Assembly: GCA_031472005.1 (NCBI GenBank)
Contig: PZJY01000009.1
Location: 868,001-932,000, forward strand
Direction of reading: 5' to 3'
Source: Tetracladium setigerum
Lineage: Eukaryota > Ascomycota > Leotiomycetes > Helotiales
Length of the DNA: 64,000 nt
The position numbers and the translations under genes were made by a program. Of the stretch, positions 12,070 through 24,393 are shown piece by piece (position 1 is the first letter of the stretch; every line of letters begins with the position of its first letter). The notes under the pieces are model-generated. The model was not told the origin of the DNA. It made no database searches and saw nothing but the letters and a program-made list of their open reading frames with translations.

Positions 12070-13267
12070 ATGGCGTTGGTAGACTATCCCTCCTCCTCCT
12101 CCTCCTCCTCAGAAGATGATGAAGCAACCCAAATACCACCCCCATCTCTAAAACGCAAGCACTCCTCCTCATCCTCCACCAGCTCCTCCCTCCCACCACT
12201 TCCTTCCAAATTCCACTCCCTCTACGCCTCAACCGTTCGCACCAGCACCAACGACGACCCCAGTCTCCACGGCGGTCGGAAGCGCCTTACACCTCACGTA
12301 GAAGGGAACTGGCCTAGCCATGTTTACATAGAGTGTGAGTATCCTCCCTGTCAATCAAAGTTTCATTCTCTCTCATGCACAAATTTCCGGAATGTTTATG
12401 CATAACTCAACGAACGACTCGGAGTAACCGAGCAAAACTTTTCACACTTGATTACTTCAACTACCTTCTTACCTTTCTTTCTCCCTGTATCCCTGCAAAT
12501 CCTTTGATTTCATTTGATTTGATACTCAAAGGAACAACAGCTGATGGTAACGAGGGTATCCTTCGACTGTAGAACACACTTGTCTGAGCAATCTCATCTC
12601 CAAAGTCCAAGACGAGATCCGAGCACTCCCCACCTCGAGATTCAGTCCTCTCTAACGAGTGAGCTCGGGGCACCACTACCTCTTCACATCAGCCTCTCCC
12701 GGCCCATTGGCTTCGTCACGGGAAAGAAAGATAGCTTTCTCTCCTCCCTTCAAAGGAGCCTGAAAAGTTCCAATATTCGACCCTTCAACCTCACCTTCTC
12801 CTCGCTAGAATGGGTCTCCAACCACGAATCCACGCGTTGGTTCCTCGTCCTCCGCCTCCAAAAGCCCCCGGAAAATAGTCTAAACAAACTCTTACACGTC
12901 ACCAATTCAATAGTCCAAGAGCATAATCAACCACCGCTCTACACGCCCCTACACCACCAAGCCAGGAACAACACCAACCAAAAACAAACGCGGTGGTAAA
13001 CGTTCTGGTGTGATGGAGAGACAGAAGATTGATTGGGAAAGTATTCCGAATTGGACGGATGCTTTTCATTTTAGTATTGCGTGGAGTTTGAGGGAGCCGA
13101 GTGAGGAGGCGACGGAGGGGACGAGGAGAGTGATGGAGGGGTTTAAGGGTGATATTGGGGGAATGGAGGTAAGTGTTAGGGAAGTAAAGGTTAAGATTGG
13201 AAATGTAGTTACGGATATTGAGCTGGCGAAGGGCCAGGTTGAGGGCGGGAGTCTATTTGGCCTTTGA
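12070..13267 (+). CDS. usb1: USB1 / U6 snRNA 3'-exonuclease (phosphodiesterase), frame broken
   Basis: USB1 (Mpn1) trims the oligo(U) tail of U6 snRNA and leaves a terminal 2',3'-cyclic or 3' phosphate, protecting U6 in the nucleus. It is a 2H phosphoesterase. Both catalytic HxS tetrapeptide regions are present, in LPLHISLSRPIGFV and DAFHFSIAWSL. The family entry motif HVEGNWPSHVYIEWYPS is created by splicing 12334 to 12555 (intron 12335-12554, 220 nt). Residues 8-45 are Ser/Glu-rich. The frame loses one base near 12650-12653 (FSPL to LTSELGAP). It shifts back between about 12930 and 12990, before RGGKRSGVMERQ, by one extra base or two further losses. Corrected length is about 325 residues. 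The 3' end faces CFT1 with 310 bp between stops. Confidence 0.87.
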
Positions 13268-13576
13268 ATCCCAACAGGCACAAGGAGTGTTTGAGACTAA
13301 ATTCACCATCTCTCCAATCCCATCATATCACCAGAATGATAAAAGTTTGGTCTTCTACTTCCAAATTTAAAGTCACAAAAAGATGAATGAAATACTTTAA
13401 AACAGAGAATGTTTTGTTTTCAAAAGCAAATATAATTTTGTTCATAACGCCATCCTTGTGCCCTAGCTACATCCCTCCTCCCAATAAACCATTGTCGAGT
13501 ACCACCCACCTCATCTCATCTCATCTCCCACCTCTCCACTAACTGTAACACTGCCTTAACTTCACGGGCCATAACC

Positions 13577-16500
13577 TCACAAATAGCCCAACCCCCCTTC
13601 AAAGCCTTAATCTCCTCCCTAACCTCCTCCTCATCCACGCCCACCCTTCCCGCAATCTCTGCCCTCCGCTGACTCCCCAACTCCAACCACCTCCCCAACA
13701 CATTCCCATCAACCACCGTCCTTCCGCCCTCCGGAATAGGCGCATCACGATCAAGTCTATATGCTTTTGGATTCAAACCACATGGATGGTATAATGTGTT
13801 TGTCAAATGCGTAGTGAGTGTGTTCAGGTGACGGTACTGGGATTCGCTTAGTGGTGTGAGAACTGCGATGGAGCCGGTGGGGATGTTAAGAGGATTTGTT
13901 GGTCGGGAGAGGAGGTGGGGAGGAAGATGTGTCCATGGCGTCGGGGGAAGTTTCTGGGGGGATGGTAGTGGTGGTGCGGGGGAGGAGGGTCATGTTTGTT
14001 ACAACGTGACCGCCCAGGGAGAAGGTAGTGCGGTGGAGGAGGAAATGTCCATGCTGAGTTTTCGGATCTATATCAACACATTATCAGCAATTATTTAACT
14101 CCACATCTTTACCTTTCATGGGGATAGATTCGGATAGAATAAAAGAGGGAGAAAGAAAAACTTACGCTCGGGATCAAACTGCAAGACATGTAAATTACAA
14201 TCCGCATCCGCAGCCACGACATACAACTCTTTCCCATACGGTAACAGTTCTGCACTCATCACCTCCATATTTCGAAAGCTCTTGCCGAAAAGCATCATCC
14301 TGTACGGTTCCTCTGTATATCCCGCCACCCAAACACCTTTCATTGCATCAGCGAGCAGACAGATACCCGTGCCGCGGAGTTCTTTGATGCTGGTTACGTA
14401 GCAGTTCATATCGAGAAAGGCGACGGGGAGAAGGGTACCATCTTCTTTGAGACCACGAACCATGCATTTTTGACCCTGCGACACGAGCATGAACCCTTGC
14501 GTGCCGATCTCAGTGATGCCGGTTATGGCGCCTCGAGGAATTTCTTCTTTAGCGACCAATTTTAGCTTTTTGTTCGTCTCTGGGCGAGAGGCTCAGGGAC
14601 CACATTCACGACGTCGTAGACATAGAGACGGCCTTTGATGGCTTGATCTTCTCCCTTGGAAATCCCAGTGCCGATTGCAACGAGTTGTTTTCGTTCATTA
14701 GTCACTTCGGATATTTCAAGGTTAACGACTTTGACGCTGAGAACGACTTCATACGGGTCGAGTTTGACGGTGTCGATTATGGACCAGTTTATGGGGTTGA
14801 TGAGTTTGATATATCCTTGCTCCATGGTTGCTTTCATAGAAACATCATCTTTTGCCCATTCACGATGGTGTTCGTCGTCTTTTGGGAGCTCGAACTCTAC
14901 TCGGGTAGTGGTACTGACGATGTAGCATTCCATGAGCGGGTGGTAGGTGACGCCATGAACCGATTCGCCTAGGTCGACTTTTTGTAGGGAGACTCCCAAC
15001 TCGGCAAAGTTTGTAGACGGAGGAAGTTGTGATACACGAGCAATGCCATTAACATCCGCGTAGATGAAGCCTCTATCACATCCTGCGGTGTGAAAACTGC
15101 TCATCCCTCGAACCCCTGTGCCCTGAAGGCCCAAAACTTTGGGTGAAGATTTGGCACTTTTGAGAATGAAGCTTGGGGAACTGCCCGGCATGAAAACAGT
15201 GCTGTACCCTCCTAGATTAGCAACTGCTCGCATAGGTCGATCAGTAGTTTCTGATACTTCGTCGTCATCCTCTTGGGCAGCAATTATTGGGTTCTCGGCA
15301 AGATGCGGATTGTTGATTTTCAGGAATTGTAGGGTGGCGGAAAGAGGAGCTGATGGCGAAGGAGTTTGGATGTGGAAAGGTTCGTAAATTGTCAGGTCAT
15401 CATTAGATGGTCGTAACTATTGTAGTGATTAGCTCGAGGTATCTACTTTGTAAACGCATGGCTTACTATGAGATATGGAGATTTAGAGACATCATCCCCT
15501 AGATTTGCAACGATTATTTCTGTCAGCGTTTCTCGAGCAGCAGATCTTCTAGCAGCATACGCTGCGGAAAGAACTGGTGGAACAAAGCAGATGCCTTCAG
15601 CGACATATACTGCTTTGGACAGATCTGGCAAAGCATAAATCTAATGATGTTAGTCGGCGCATATTCTGGAGCAAGCGACTTACATGTAGGGCACCACCAG
15701 CACTAAGTAGGAACATGAAGACACCCTCGCCAGCCTTGTTAATCTTCTTGGACTTGTCGCTTGAGAAAGCTCCAGTGGTATCATGGTAGAGGCAGCCAGT
15801 GAGCCATTTGGTTGCCAAGAGCGAGTCGTCTTCTCTTTCGAGTTCTTCCAACTCATTGTTGTCATCACACTGGGCAACGAATATGCTTGAGTCGTCTCTG
15901 AGGAGGAGTACAAAAGGGTCCGCAAAACTGGCGCTTATAATTTTTGGCTCTGCTTCGGTATCGTCGTCATACATAGGGAGGATTTGGGCCAGTCCCAGAT
16001 CTGTGAAATACCATCGTGATCAGCAAGCCACTCTTGCAAACACGGGAGAGAGTTCCTATGGCAGTGGCACGTTTATAGATGCATAATTGTGATGGTAAAA
16101 CGCTTTCATTGATGCTATAGGACATGATGTATTCCCAAATAGCTCCCCAGAAAGCAAAAAAAAACAACCCCCCTTTGAAGAATAGGGAAATCTACCGAAA
16201 ATAACCATCCTAGCGTTTAAAATGCGAACTAAGTCAAGAGAAGAAAGGAAAAAAGAGGACTTACCGCCGTCATAGCTCCTAACCTCGACTTCAATACCTG
16301 AATGATGCGCATACCATTACCCAAAGTCCCAGCTTCAACTGTTAATCCGGCAGCAGGCTCAAACTCTGTTCCTGTGAGAGCCTCGAAACCAGCCGGTGTT
16401 AGTGCGTAAACATCTGAAATCTCAGAGCCATCGTCTTCGGATTTCGACACGATCATAAATCGGTCATACTCAGCGTCAACCCAAAGTCACCACCCGCGAT

Positions 16501-18350
16501 GCTCTTTTCCTTTTTAGCGACAACGCCTGTTGGGTTGGGTCGTTTTGCACTTATTGTCCAATGCCTCTCGCCTCAGGAAAATCGAATTTGCCAATCACTT
16601 TAGGCTGAATATTTCGATGGATGACAGCTAGAGCGCCGGCCCTTTCCCTCCCAACAGCAGCAACAAGTTCAAGATCGCTAGTCACACCTGAGGCGTTCAG
16701 TCGCTCCTCTTCGGTAGAAAAGTAGGCTGAGTTGCCAAACGTAGTTTCTAGTATAGGTGCAATACTTGTCAATGAATCGTGAATGTGAAACACATAATCC
16801 CTTTGGAAGCAGAATCTGTTTTAGTTCCGCCATTGCACTGGCTCGCACAGGCGCCGGTGCATCACCATACAGATCATCATCAGCATCATCATCGTCCTCT
16901 TCCTCGACCTCGTCCTCGTCGAGGAGGTCATCATCTCCGCCAAGATCAAGCCTTGATTTCCGTCGAAGAGCCTGGGACTTCCGAGTCCATCCAAGAACTA
17001 CCGAGTTGGATATTTCGCTCCCGATGAATAAAGCATTGGATCCCAGAGGACTCGCAGATGATGCACCAGCTTTTAAGATAGATCCACCAGACTCAGCATT
17101 GACACGACGTACATCTAAGCTTGACACAGATCTACCATCCATCTGGAAACTCAGGATTGCAAGTGATCCATCGTAAAGTATGATGAGCATATCTCCACTC
17201 TGAGCCGAAATTTGCTCGACCGTACACCCTTCGAGACGCATGTCAAGATTTGACTGATCAACCAGGAAGAACGATGTGCTTTGCTTCGCGAACATATTGA
17301 CAGCCAAACCAGTTCCCTTGCCACTTTGGTCAATGTGAATAAACTCATTAACACCAACGAGAAGGGCTCCACCAACCGGGGCCGGAACTGGTACGACTTT
17401 ACAGAGATCGTAAGGCAAGCCGCTGACAGACAGAATTGTGGTTGAAGCCTTCTGATGCAAATCTAGAGTAAAGACCAAATATGATACTTGATCCTTTCTT
17501 TCATACAAGAGAGATGAAGATTGCGTCAAAGTGGAAGTTAGAATGCCAAATGTGGGCTCGCGGTATTCGTGAAGGAAAGCGAGATGTATCGGGTGCAACA
17601 GGTTGGATCAAGTGCAGATAGCTTCAAAACAAATGATGAACCGTATGGCCTGTCCTCCGTCCCGGAATCACCATTTGTATTCTTGGTTGGCGACCTGTTC
17701 GCTGGTCGCGGTCCGTCGAGTTCTTCGTCCCATTCATCCATTTGTACATCATCGTCTCCTTGTTTGAATGGCAGAATAGCCAAATTGCGTGTTCCAAATT
17801 TGAGGGCTGCACATCTGCTTCCTGGGTCGGCTGTGAGATAATTGACACAATCACTCAACCGCGGCGCCCATGGTCCTCCCTGTAGGTCATCTTGCTCGTA
17901 GTAGTGTATAGAAATGGTTGATAGTCCGGGGCGTGTTGGGTCCCATTCCACCAGGCTCACCTTCGCATCTTTGAACCCAATGAGCAGCGAGTCCCCCCCG
18001 GACTTCGACGAGGTTGTCTTGATCCGTGCTAAAGATGTAATTGTGCCTGAAAGAGTGTACTCGGCGACGAGCACCAGCTTTGTCCTCCTCGCGCGATCCG
18101 CTCTAACGAGAGGTTCAGTCCCCAAGAATGAAATCTCTAGCTTGTCATCGTCTTCTCGCGTTCGATCGTAAGTGATGCTCTGCCTCAAGCTTGCTGGGTC
18201 ATCGAGCTCGACAGTGATGATCTTGGTGGAAAATATCTGCAGGAGAGAGGTCTTTGCGACAATGAGATTGTTGGAATCGGGAGATATCAAGGGAAGGTAT
18301 AAGGAATGTGTGACTGCGGTAGGAGGAGTCAGCTCCGTGTAGCATTGCAT
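13577..18350 (-). CDS. cft1: CFT1 / CPSF160 mRNA 3'-end processing factor, many single-base frame breaks
   Basis: Largest scaffold subunit of the cleavage and polyadenylation factor; its beta-propellers bind the other poly(A)-signal recognition subunits in the nucleus. The product begins MQCYTELTPPTAVTHSLYLP and ends NTLYHPCGLNPKAYRLDRDA ... VVDGNVLGRWLELGSQ ... GLGYL, the usual CFT1 terminus. Exons are 16265-18350, 15684-16000, 15467-15640, 14166-15416 and 13577-14067. Ten one-base losses are inferred near 17601, 16827, 16800, 16560, 16481, 16286, 14586, 13945, 13880 and 13594, mostly in short G/C/T runs. Restoring them gives a coherent 1,442 residues, typical for the family. The acidic block DDDDADDDLYGDAPAP is a normal low-complexity linker. 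CFT1 is essential in yeast, so sequence error is more likely than decay. Divergent from the cobalamin transporter. Confidence 0.9.
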
Positions 18351-18842
18351 TATGAAAGATTAGATGATCTAAGCATCATCTCCTGCGTCGTTACTTTGGT
18401 ATTGTATCGACTCTGTCAAAATTGTCGGGATTGTGTTGTATGTTGGAGATGTTAATGTTGATGTGGTTGATAACAAAGGCCAAAAGTCACCGAATTCCAA
18501 GAGGCGCTACTGTCGCATCGCAGCTGCAAGCTCCGTTCCCACTAGCGCGACCGCGACTTGAGATGACAGGGGAGCTCCAAATCCTTGTTTCAGTGACTTC
18601 TCCTACGTCAGAATAATATCCATCACTTCTCAACTCAACATTAACTTCCCGTTCTTTCTTTTCAGTGAAAGGGTATATCCTCACTCACAGGACTCTAGGT
18701 CGGTACCAGGTTAGCATGTTCCCCTCTCCCTTGTCTTACTCGGTGGAAAGGACGAAATTGACCATGTTGAGCAGGTATTCATGGTACGTCACACAAGACA
18801 TCAACAACACACATCGAAGCAGCGCTCCAATCTCTCAACAAC
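18351..18842. promoter_or_regulatory. Shared divergent promoter region of CFT1 and the LMBD1-type gene
   Basis: The 492 bp between the two opposed start codons must contain both promoters. No specific element was identified. A longer plus-strand frame runs through part of it, but it is in the wrong frame relative to the conserved N-terminus at 18843. Confidence 0.5.
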
Positions 18843-20662
18843 ATGGCCTTGATTCAGACCGCATTCATCTGGTGGCATACGCCGTTGCTGTTGCATTGGT
18901 GGCCCTAATTGCTGCCATCTTCACCTATACATATCAGACTCCGCGCGACCGTTCTGCGCTCGTCTCGACCGTCACAATCATCACCTTGACCTCCCTGCTC
19001 GCAACAGTCCTCCTCCTCCCAGTCGACATCGCATTGATTAGTTCTACCACATCATCGAAGCTTGGAGCGAAGAAGGATTGGGCCACTCCCGAGAAGGTCC
19101 ATAGCATTCTCTTGACCCTTAAGATTGTGTACTATGCTCTTTACTCCTTCGATGCGCTTCTCTGCCTCATAGTCGTGCCCTTCACATACTTTTTCTACGA
19201 GGAATACGACGATGTTGAGGCAGAGGAGGGTAATCAATCCTTTGGGGAGAGGTTTATGGGAGCCCTCAAATATACATTGATATTTGTGGTACTCGTGGTC
19301 ATCTTGTTCCTTGTTGGCTTCTTTGTTCCGTATGCAAAGGGCCGAAGTGGAGGCCATATGGATTTTGACTACTTCAAGCGCCTTTTATCGGAGAATCGTG
19401 GAGAGCGGGCATTGACTTTTTCACTTGGGCTGTTAATCACACTAGGAACTCTGCTCTATGTGTTCTATACCGCTGCCGGAATCGCTCTACTGCCGATCTC
19501 TTTCATCAAATCAGCGCCATCTGTCAGTGCGCCTCAGCTATCCGAGACTACTGCTACAGCTCTCGAGCAAAACCGAGAGAGACAGCGTCAACTTGAAGGA
19601 CGAAGTGCTGGGCGTGATGGACTTCCTGCAAAGGATCAAAGAGAGCTTGAGGCTCTTGCTCGAGAAGAGCGCACTCTGGTTCGCCGAGAACGCCTTGCTG
19701 CTGAAGCTCAGGGCGAAGGGAAATCGTTTATCGTCAGATCTTGGACCAAAATATGTGCTGTGTTCAGACCTCTCAAATTGATCGGAGGAATCTTGATACT
19801 GCTTATTGCCCTTATCATCTGGACGTCAATGTTGATCACTGGCATCGATAAAGCCAAGAATTCCGTTTGCAAAGAACACTGTGGCTATTTCTTGGGAAGG
19901 CGAGCATTACCTCAAATTTAAACACTTGTACCATTGCTAACCAAATCTAGTATCCATGTTTTCCAGCCCGTCAACTGGATATTCGTTCAGGCCTCAAAGG
20001 TTTTCCCTGTCGATTATGTTTTGATGGCTTTACTAGTTCTATTCCTCTTCAGCAGCTCCGTTGCTGGTATTGCAACCATCGGTATCCGATTCTTGTGGGT
20101 CAAATTGTTTGAAATCCGCAAGGGACACACCTCTCCTCAGGCTTTATTGATGGCAACGGTCATGTTGACCCTCATGATGCTGGCCATCAACTACTCAATC
20201 GCAATGCTGATTGCGCCCCAGTACTCCATGTATGGAGCACAGACTATTTGCACACGACCTACAAGGCACCCTCTCGATCAGCCAGATTGTTCCGAACACC
20301 CAGACTTGATCAAGACATGTACCGAGCTTTCCGATCGTAAGGTCTGCACACCTAGTGTTGTCACCACCTTCTTGAACCGAGTGACTGTCAACTTCCCAGT
20401 CTTTGGAGCTGTAGACTTCTGGGCACAATTTGCGTTTTTGGCAGTCTTCTTCATTGTGTTTCTCCTCTCGCTGTTCAGGACACCAAAACTTAACCTCAGC
20501 GAGCTGGACGAAGACGCGGAGGCTGATGAAGAGGAGGGACTGTTGGCCAGCACTGGAAGGAGATTTGGAGCGACATGGCAAGATATCCGTGGAAAGACCA
20601 AGTCAACAGCTGGTGCTGCCGGACGAGGTATCCGTGGTGATGATGCTGATGGCGATGACTAA
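18843..20662 (+). CDS. LMBR1-domain protein, probable lysosomal/vacuolar cobalamin transporter
   Basis: Member of the LMBD1 family, which exports vitamin B12 from lysosomes in animals; fungal members are vacuolar multi-span proteins whose substrate is inferred. The start MALIQTAFIW at 18843 is supported by homology. One G is missing near 18873, after which the frame continues VAYAVAVALVALIAAIFTY. Family blocks include QTPRDRSALV, ISSTTSSKLGAKKDWATP, RSGGHMDFDYFK, LSETTATALEQNRERQRQLE and FPVDYVLMALLVLF. About nine membrane segments are visible. Exon 1 ends at 19899 and exon 2 starts at 19951. The 51-nt intron begins GCGAGC and ends CTAG, with GCTAAC as branch site, a GC-AG intron. The acidic and Gly-rich C-terminus is cytosolic-looking. 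Corrected length is 589 residues. Confidence 0.9.
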
Positions 20663-21205
20663 GATTTGAACCGGTTCTTGTCAGACACTTCTCTTCTTTT
20701 GATATATTGGCTTGGATGCAATTTCTGGGGCGTAGAGGAGTTGAGAGGAAACAACAAAACCTCGATTATGGGAAGGCAACGGTCATGTAGGTATACGATG
20801 CGGTACGAGCTTGTCCATGTTAATGTGTTTATGTACTATTTCTTGAACAGATTGGGCAGAAAATAGCAAAGTGAATTGGTTTTAAAGCAAATGAATCAAC
20901 TCTAAATTATCAGGTTTTGTCGGCTTTTGGACATTGTGAAAACGTGCTTAGCTTCTAAATGTATCATTTCGAGTACCCAACTTTAGATGCCAATCTAGAA
21001 AGTCTGTACCGTTGTGAGATTGGAATGATATGATCGATGAGGGCAGTCTACTCAGCTATTGACGAAGTCATCGCAGCCAAGCTGTTTTGCTGAGTTTGTC
21101 TGGCCGTCATCAACCCAAGGCAACCAAGTAGTTAAAACCCCAAAAACTGACCGACTTGCACATTCCTTGTCGACAGACTATTATTATGCTGAAGGGCAGA
21201 ACACC
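20663..21205. other. Intergenic region, nothing recognised
   Basis: 3' region of the transporter and 5' region of the F-box gene. No conserved frame is seen. Confidence 0.5.
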
Positions 21206-22402
21206 ATGTGGTATCTTCGACGATTCTATCAACAAAAATTGTTAAATCAGGAAGCAGTTCATCAAGTTCTTGCAACGCCAGAACTCCTCATCATGATACT
21301 CTCTCAGTATGTTGACATGCTTTAACTTTCATATGAAAATGAACCTGCTCATTTCCTCACCCTACCTACGCAGCCTCTCTCCACTCGACCTCTTCTGCTC
21401 CGCCTCCCATGTCTCGCATCTCTGGCACGGCCTCATTGTCAACACCTCTCAACTCCAAGATAAAATCTTCTACAAGAAGCAACGACAAGACCGCCCTGGC
21501 CAAGATTCAGAAACCAACGAAAGAATCAAAATAGCGATAAACCCCATCCTAGTACGATTACTGCCTACCTTTTCCAGTCAGAGAAATGGATTGATGTTTT
21601 CTCTTTTCGGGCTGGACATGGGAAGGCACTTGCAGATAGGGGAGCCGTATTTAGGGAGATGCCTGTGTTTGTTGTTGGTGGGGAAGATGGTGAGATAGAG
21701 GCATGGAGAGGGCGGTCTCTATGTGTTCTTGAGGAGAGTTGTAAGGTTGCTGTTTTCTTTAAACGAGACGACATTCTTCAATATTTATTTTTACACATTC
21801 GTACTCAGCCCAATTTATTTCAGTTTCTAGATCAAGGATACGAAGGTATTTACAAGTACGTTGTCACTAACTAAATAATCTCCCTAGTGATACAACGTTC
21901 ATTCCACAACCGCCATGGAACCTTGCCCATTTCCAACGGCATCCTACTCATGGGAACACTTATAGACCTAACTCTGAATTGGATTGCATCGGACCCTCAT
22001 GCTAGTTTCATAATTCGCTGGAAGAGGGAGCATTTAGAAGCACTCAGTAATTACCAACCACCACCCGTCACTATCCCCTCATATTGTGTTACATATCCCA
22101 GCTTCTGGCATCGTGTACTCCGCTTACCTCGCCGAACGGTGTCTTTCCCTTCAAATATCGTATATTTAGGGCATGCGATTCGTACTGGGGGAAATGAGAG
22201 GGTTATCGAAGTTGTGTTATTTAAAGCGGTGGAGGTTGTTACTTGGTTTACGAATATTGTGGATGAGGTGCCGGCGGTGGTACCAAAGGATTGGGTTGGC
22301 TTGGAAAAGGTGTTCAGGGAGTGTGAGGTTGAATTTGGGCAGTCAACGCGTATTATTCATGCGACCAGGTCGCCGATGATGAGTTTGAAGTTTAGACGAT
22401 GA
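21206..22402 (+). CDS. F-box-like protein, one frame break
   Basis: Likely substrate-adapter subunit of an SCF ubiquitin ligase; substrate unknown. The N-terminal F-box reads VLATPELLIMILS spliced to HLSPLDLFCSASHVSHLW, with introns at 21307-21373 and 21846-21887 (42 nt, branch CACTAAC). Between INPILVRLLP and EKWIDVFSFRAG one T appears to be missing from the TTTT run near 21575. With it restored the three exons give 362 residues in phase. The C-terminal two thirds match the uncharacterised tails common in fungal F-box proteins, with no repeats (LRR, WD or kelch). The start at 21206 (MWYLRRFY) is chosen because it is closest to the F-box; an upstream in-frame codon at 21059 is possible. Confidence 0.72.
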
Positions 22403-22534
22403 AGGGGACCAAGGAATATGTTCCTCTTTGAGGTGCTTTCGCTGGAAAAGTTTCAATTCTTGGGACACGTAATGCATGCAAATCAAAAAGAGACATGGTC
22501 AAAGTGATGTAATGCTAGTCTAACACATAAAGAC

Positions 22535-23743
22535 TTAGTTAGGCTTTCGATATTTACTCCACTTATGTCCCCTCTCTTCATACCCAGCATCCGGTCCAAT
22601 ATGTCCCTCCTTCCAACAACTCGCACAATACAAATCCCCTTCACAGCCCGCACACCTGACCGTAGCATCATCCTGACAAATTACACACCAACTGTCAATC
22701 TCGTCATCCGCAAATGCTGGTGCTTTCTTGGCCGCTTCCTTCTTCTTCGGCTTGTTGTCAGCAGGTTTGAAACTCGGTGCTGATGGCAGGCCTAAAGCGT
22801 CCGTGGAAAGACCTTTGAGAGCAGCAAGACGAGCCGAGATGTCGGATTCGAAGTCGAGAGATTTTTTGCTGTTGAGTTGGGGTTGGGGGATGGTGTGGGA
22901 AGAGCGGACGGGGCTGAAGGGAGAGAGAAGCCTGTTTCCTCTGGTTCTGATTGTTGTTTAGGAGCTGGCTTTTCGGGAGGTGGAGATGGAGGCTCGTTCG
23001 CTTTCTCAATGTCGAGCTCGTCTAACATTCTTCGAACTATTTCATCTGCTTCATCGTCTTCTGATTTAGAATCCTTTTCTTTCTTCTCCTGGTCGTCGCC
23101 TTTCTTGCGTGCTTGCTCGTCCTCGTCATCTGACGCGAATACAGAGAAATCTATGTCCTTGGCTAGGTAATTCTTATTCCATTCTCCGCTCTCTCTTCCC
23201 TTCCCTTTGCCTTCATGGCTCTCCTCGTCTTCGTTGGTGGAATGGGACGGGCGCGTGACCTCTTTATCCGGTAAGGCGACTTTGGCTTCATCAAGCAGCT
23301 TTTGAATGTCTTTTGGGTCATCTGGATTCGTGTTCCATTCATCATCAATGCCTAAATCGGCGAGAAGCTCGTCGAGGGTTTTGTCGTCAATATCGAGGGA
23401 GTGTGGGTTGCGAAGTGGATCTGTGCTTGGAGGCGCAGAAGGAAAGGTGGCAAATTCCTTGGACGGGTATGCTTGAGATGGTACTTTTGGTGATGGAGCA
23501 GACGATGGAGATTGTGAGGAAGACGCATTTCGGAGACTTCTGAGACGGGCAGAAAGGTCGGAGTCCAAACTTGGAGACTGTTGTTGGCGGGAAGGCTGAG
23601 GCCTAAAGTGACGTGAGTACAACAGGTGCAAGTCGCTGGATATGTTGAGACTACCTTGACTGATCTAGTGTTGATATACTTGATTTCTTAAGGGCATTAA
23701 GGCGGGACAGAAGGTCCTGATCATAGGAAGGTGGATCACTCAT
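22535..23743 (-). CDS. ANCHR-like (abscission/NoCut checkpoint) B-box zinc-binding protein
   Basis: The C-terminus has a single B-box-like zinc module: CVICQDDATVRCAGCEGDLY, then CASCWKEGH and HKWSKYRKP. In animals this arrangement is found in ANCHR (ZFYVE19), a regulator of the cytokinetic abscission checkpoint. The fungal function is unproven. The N-terminus repeats a short helical unit: DQDLLSRLNALKKS, DSDLSARLRSLRN and ESDISARLAALKGL. These resemble MIM1-like VPS4/MIT-binding leucine motifs (inference). The middle is acidic and Lys/Glu-rich. Two exons (23655-23743, 22535-23602) with a 52-nt intron. One C is apparently missing from a CCCCC run near 22883, where PTPSP passes into the final frame. 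Corrected length is 385 residues. Confidence 0.72.
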
Positions 23744-24393
23744 TTTGACAGAAAAAGTTGAAGTTGTGCTCATGGATTTGGCACGATCTTGGTCTTAAGG
23801 CTTGCTTGATTACTAGTCTGAGCTGCAAGGCTGAAATGCAGCCTCGTGACTTGTCTTCTGATATGAAAATCGAAGACATTTCGAATCTTTCTCGTGCACG
23901 GATGATGAATATTTCCTCCAACTTCATATTCTCTTCTTTCTTACACACGGTAGTGCTAGCTTCGGTATTGTCACTTTGCTAGCTCAACAATAGGGTGGCT
24001 TGTAGCTCTGAGAGCCGGAAAACCTATGAATAATTATTAGCAAGATTGAAGAGATTCAGAAGTCTAGAAATAATCAAGCGTAAAAGAACCCTTTCAGAGA
24101 GAAGATTATGTTTTTCATCAAGACAAATCGTGAAGCCCAAAGAATGATACAGCAAGCCGTGTCAACCCAGGACAACCAAAATGGTAAGACTAAGGATGAC
24201 GATACATTTGGTTTTCATCATATGAGTTATTGGCGAAGGAGTGTTGAGAGATGGCATTGCTTACCATTGATTATACTAACAAATAAAACCACAGCTTCAT
24301 TTATGCAGATAGATTTGACATCTGTGTTGTGCCCACGGTGCTTTACCACCTGACCTTGGTGTTATTCTGACCAAAGTTGTGCGACTGTTGCCT
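23744..24393. other. Intergenic region, no gene recognised
   Basis: Short frames on both strands lack domains. This is the upstream region of the ANCHR-like gene and the downstream region of the DUF3807 gene. Confidence 0.45.

Noticed and set aside
7700..17610. Introns or programmed frameshifting as the cause of the frame slips
   Set aside because: Homology continues without a gap at each slip, no GT-AG pair fits, and no slippery heptamer with structure is shared. Ten such events in one gene would be unprecedented.
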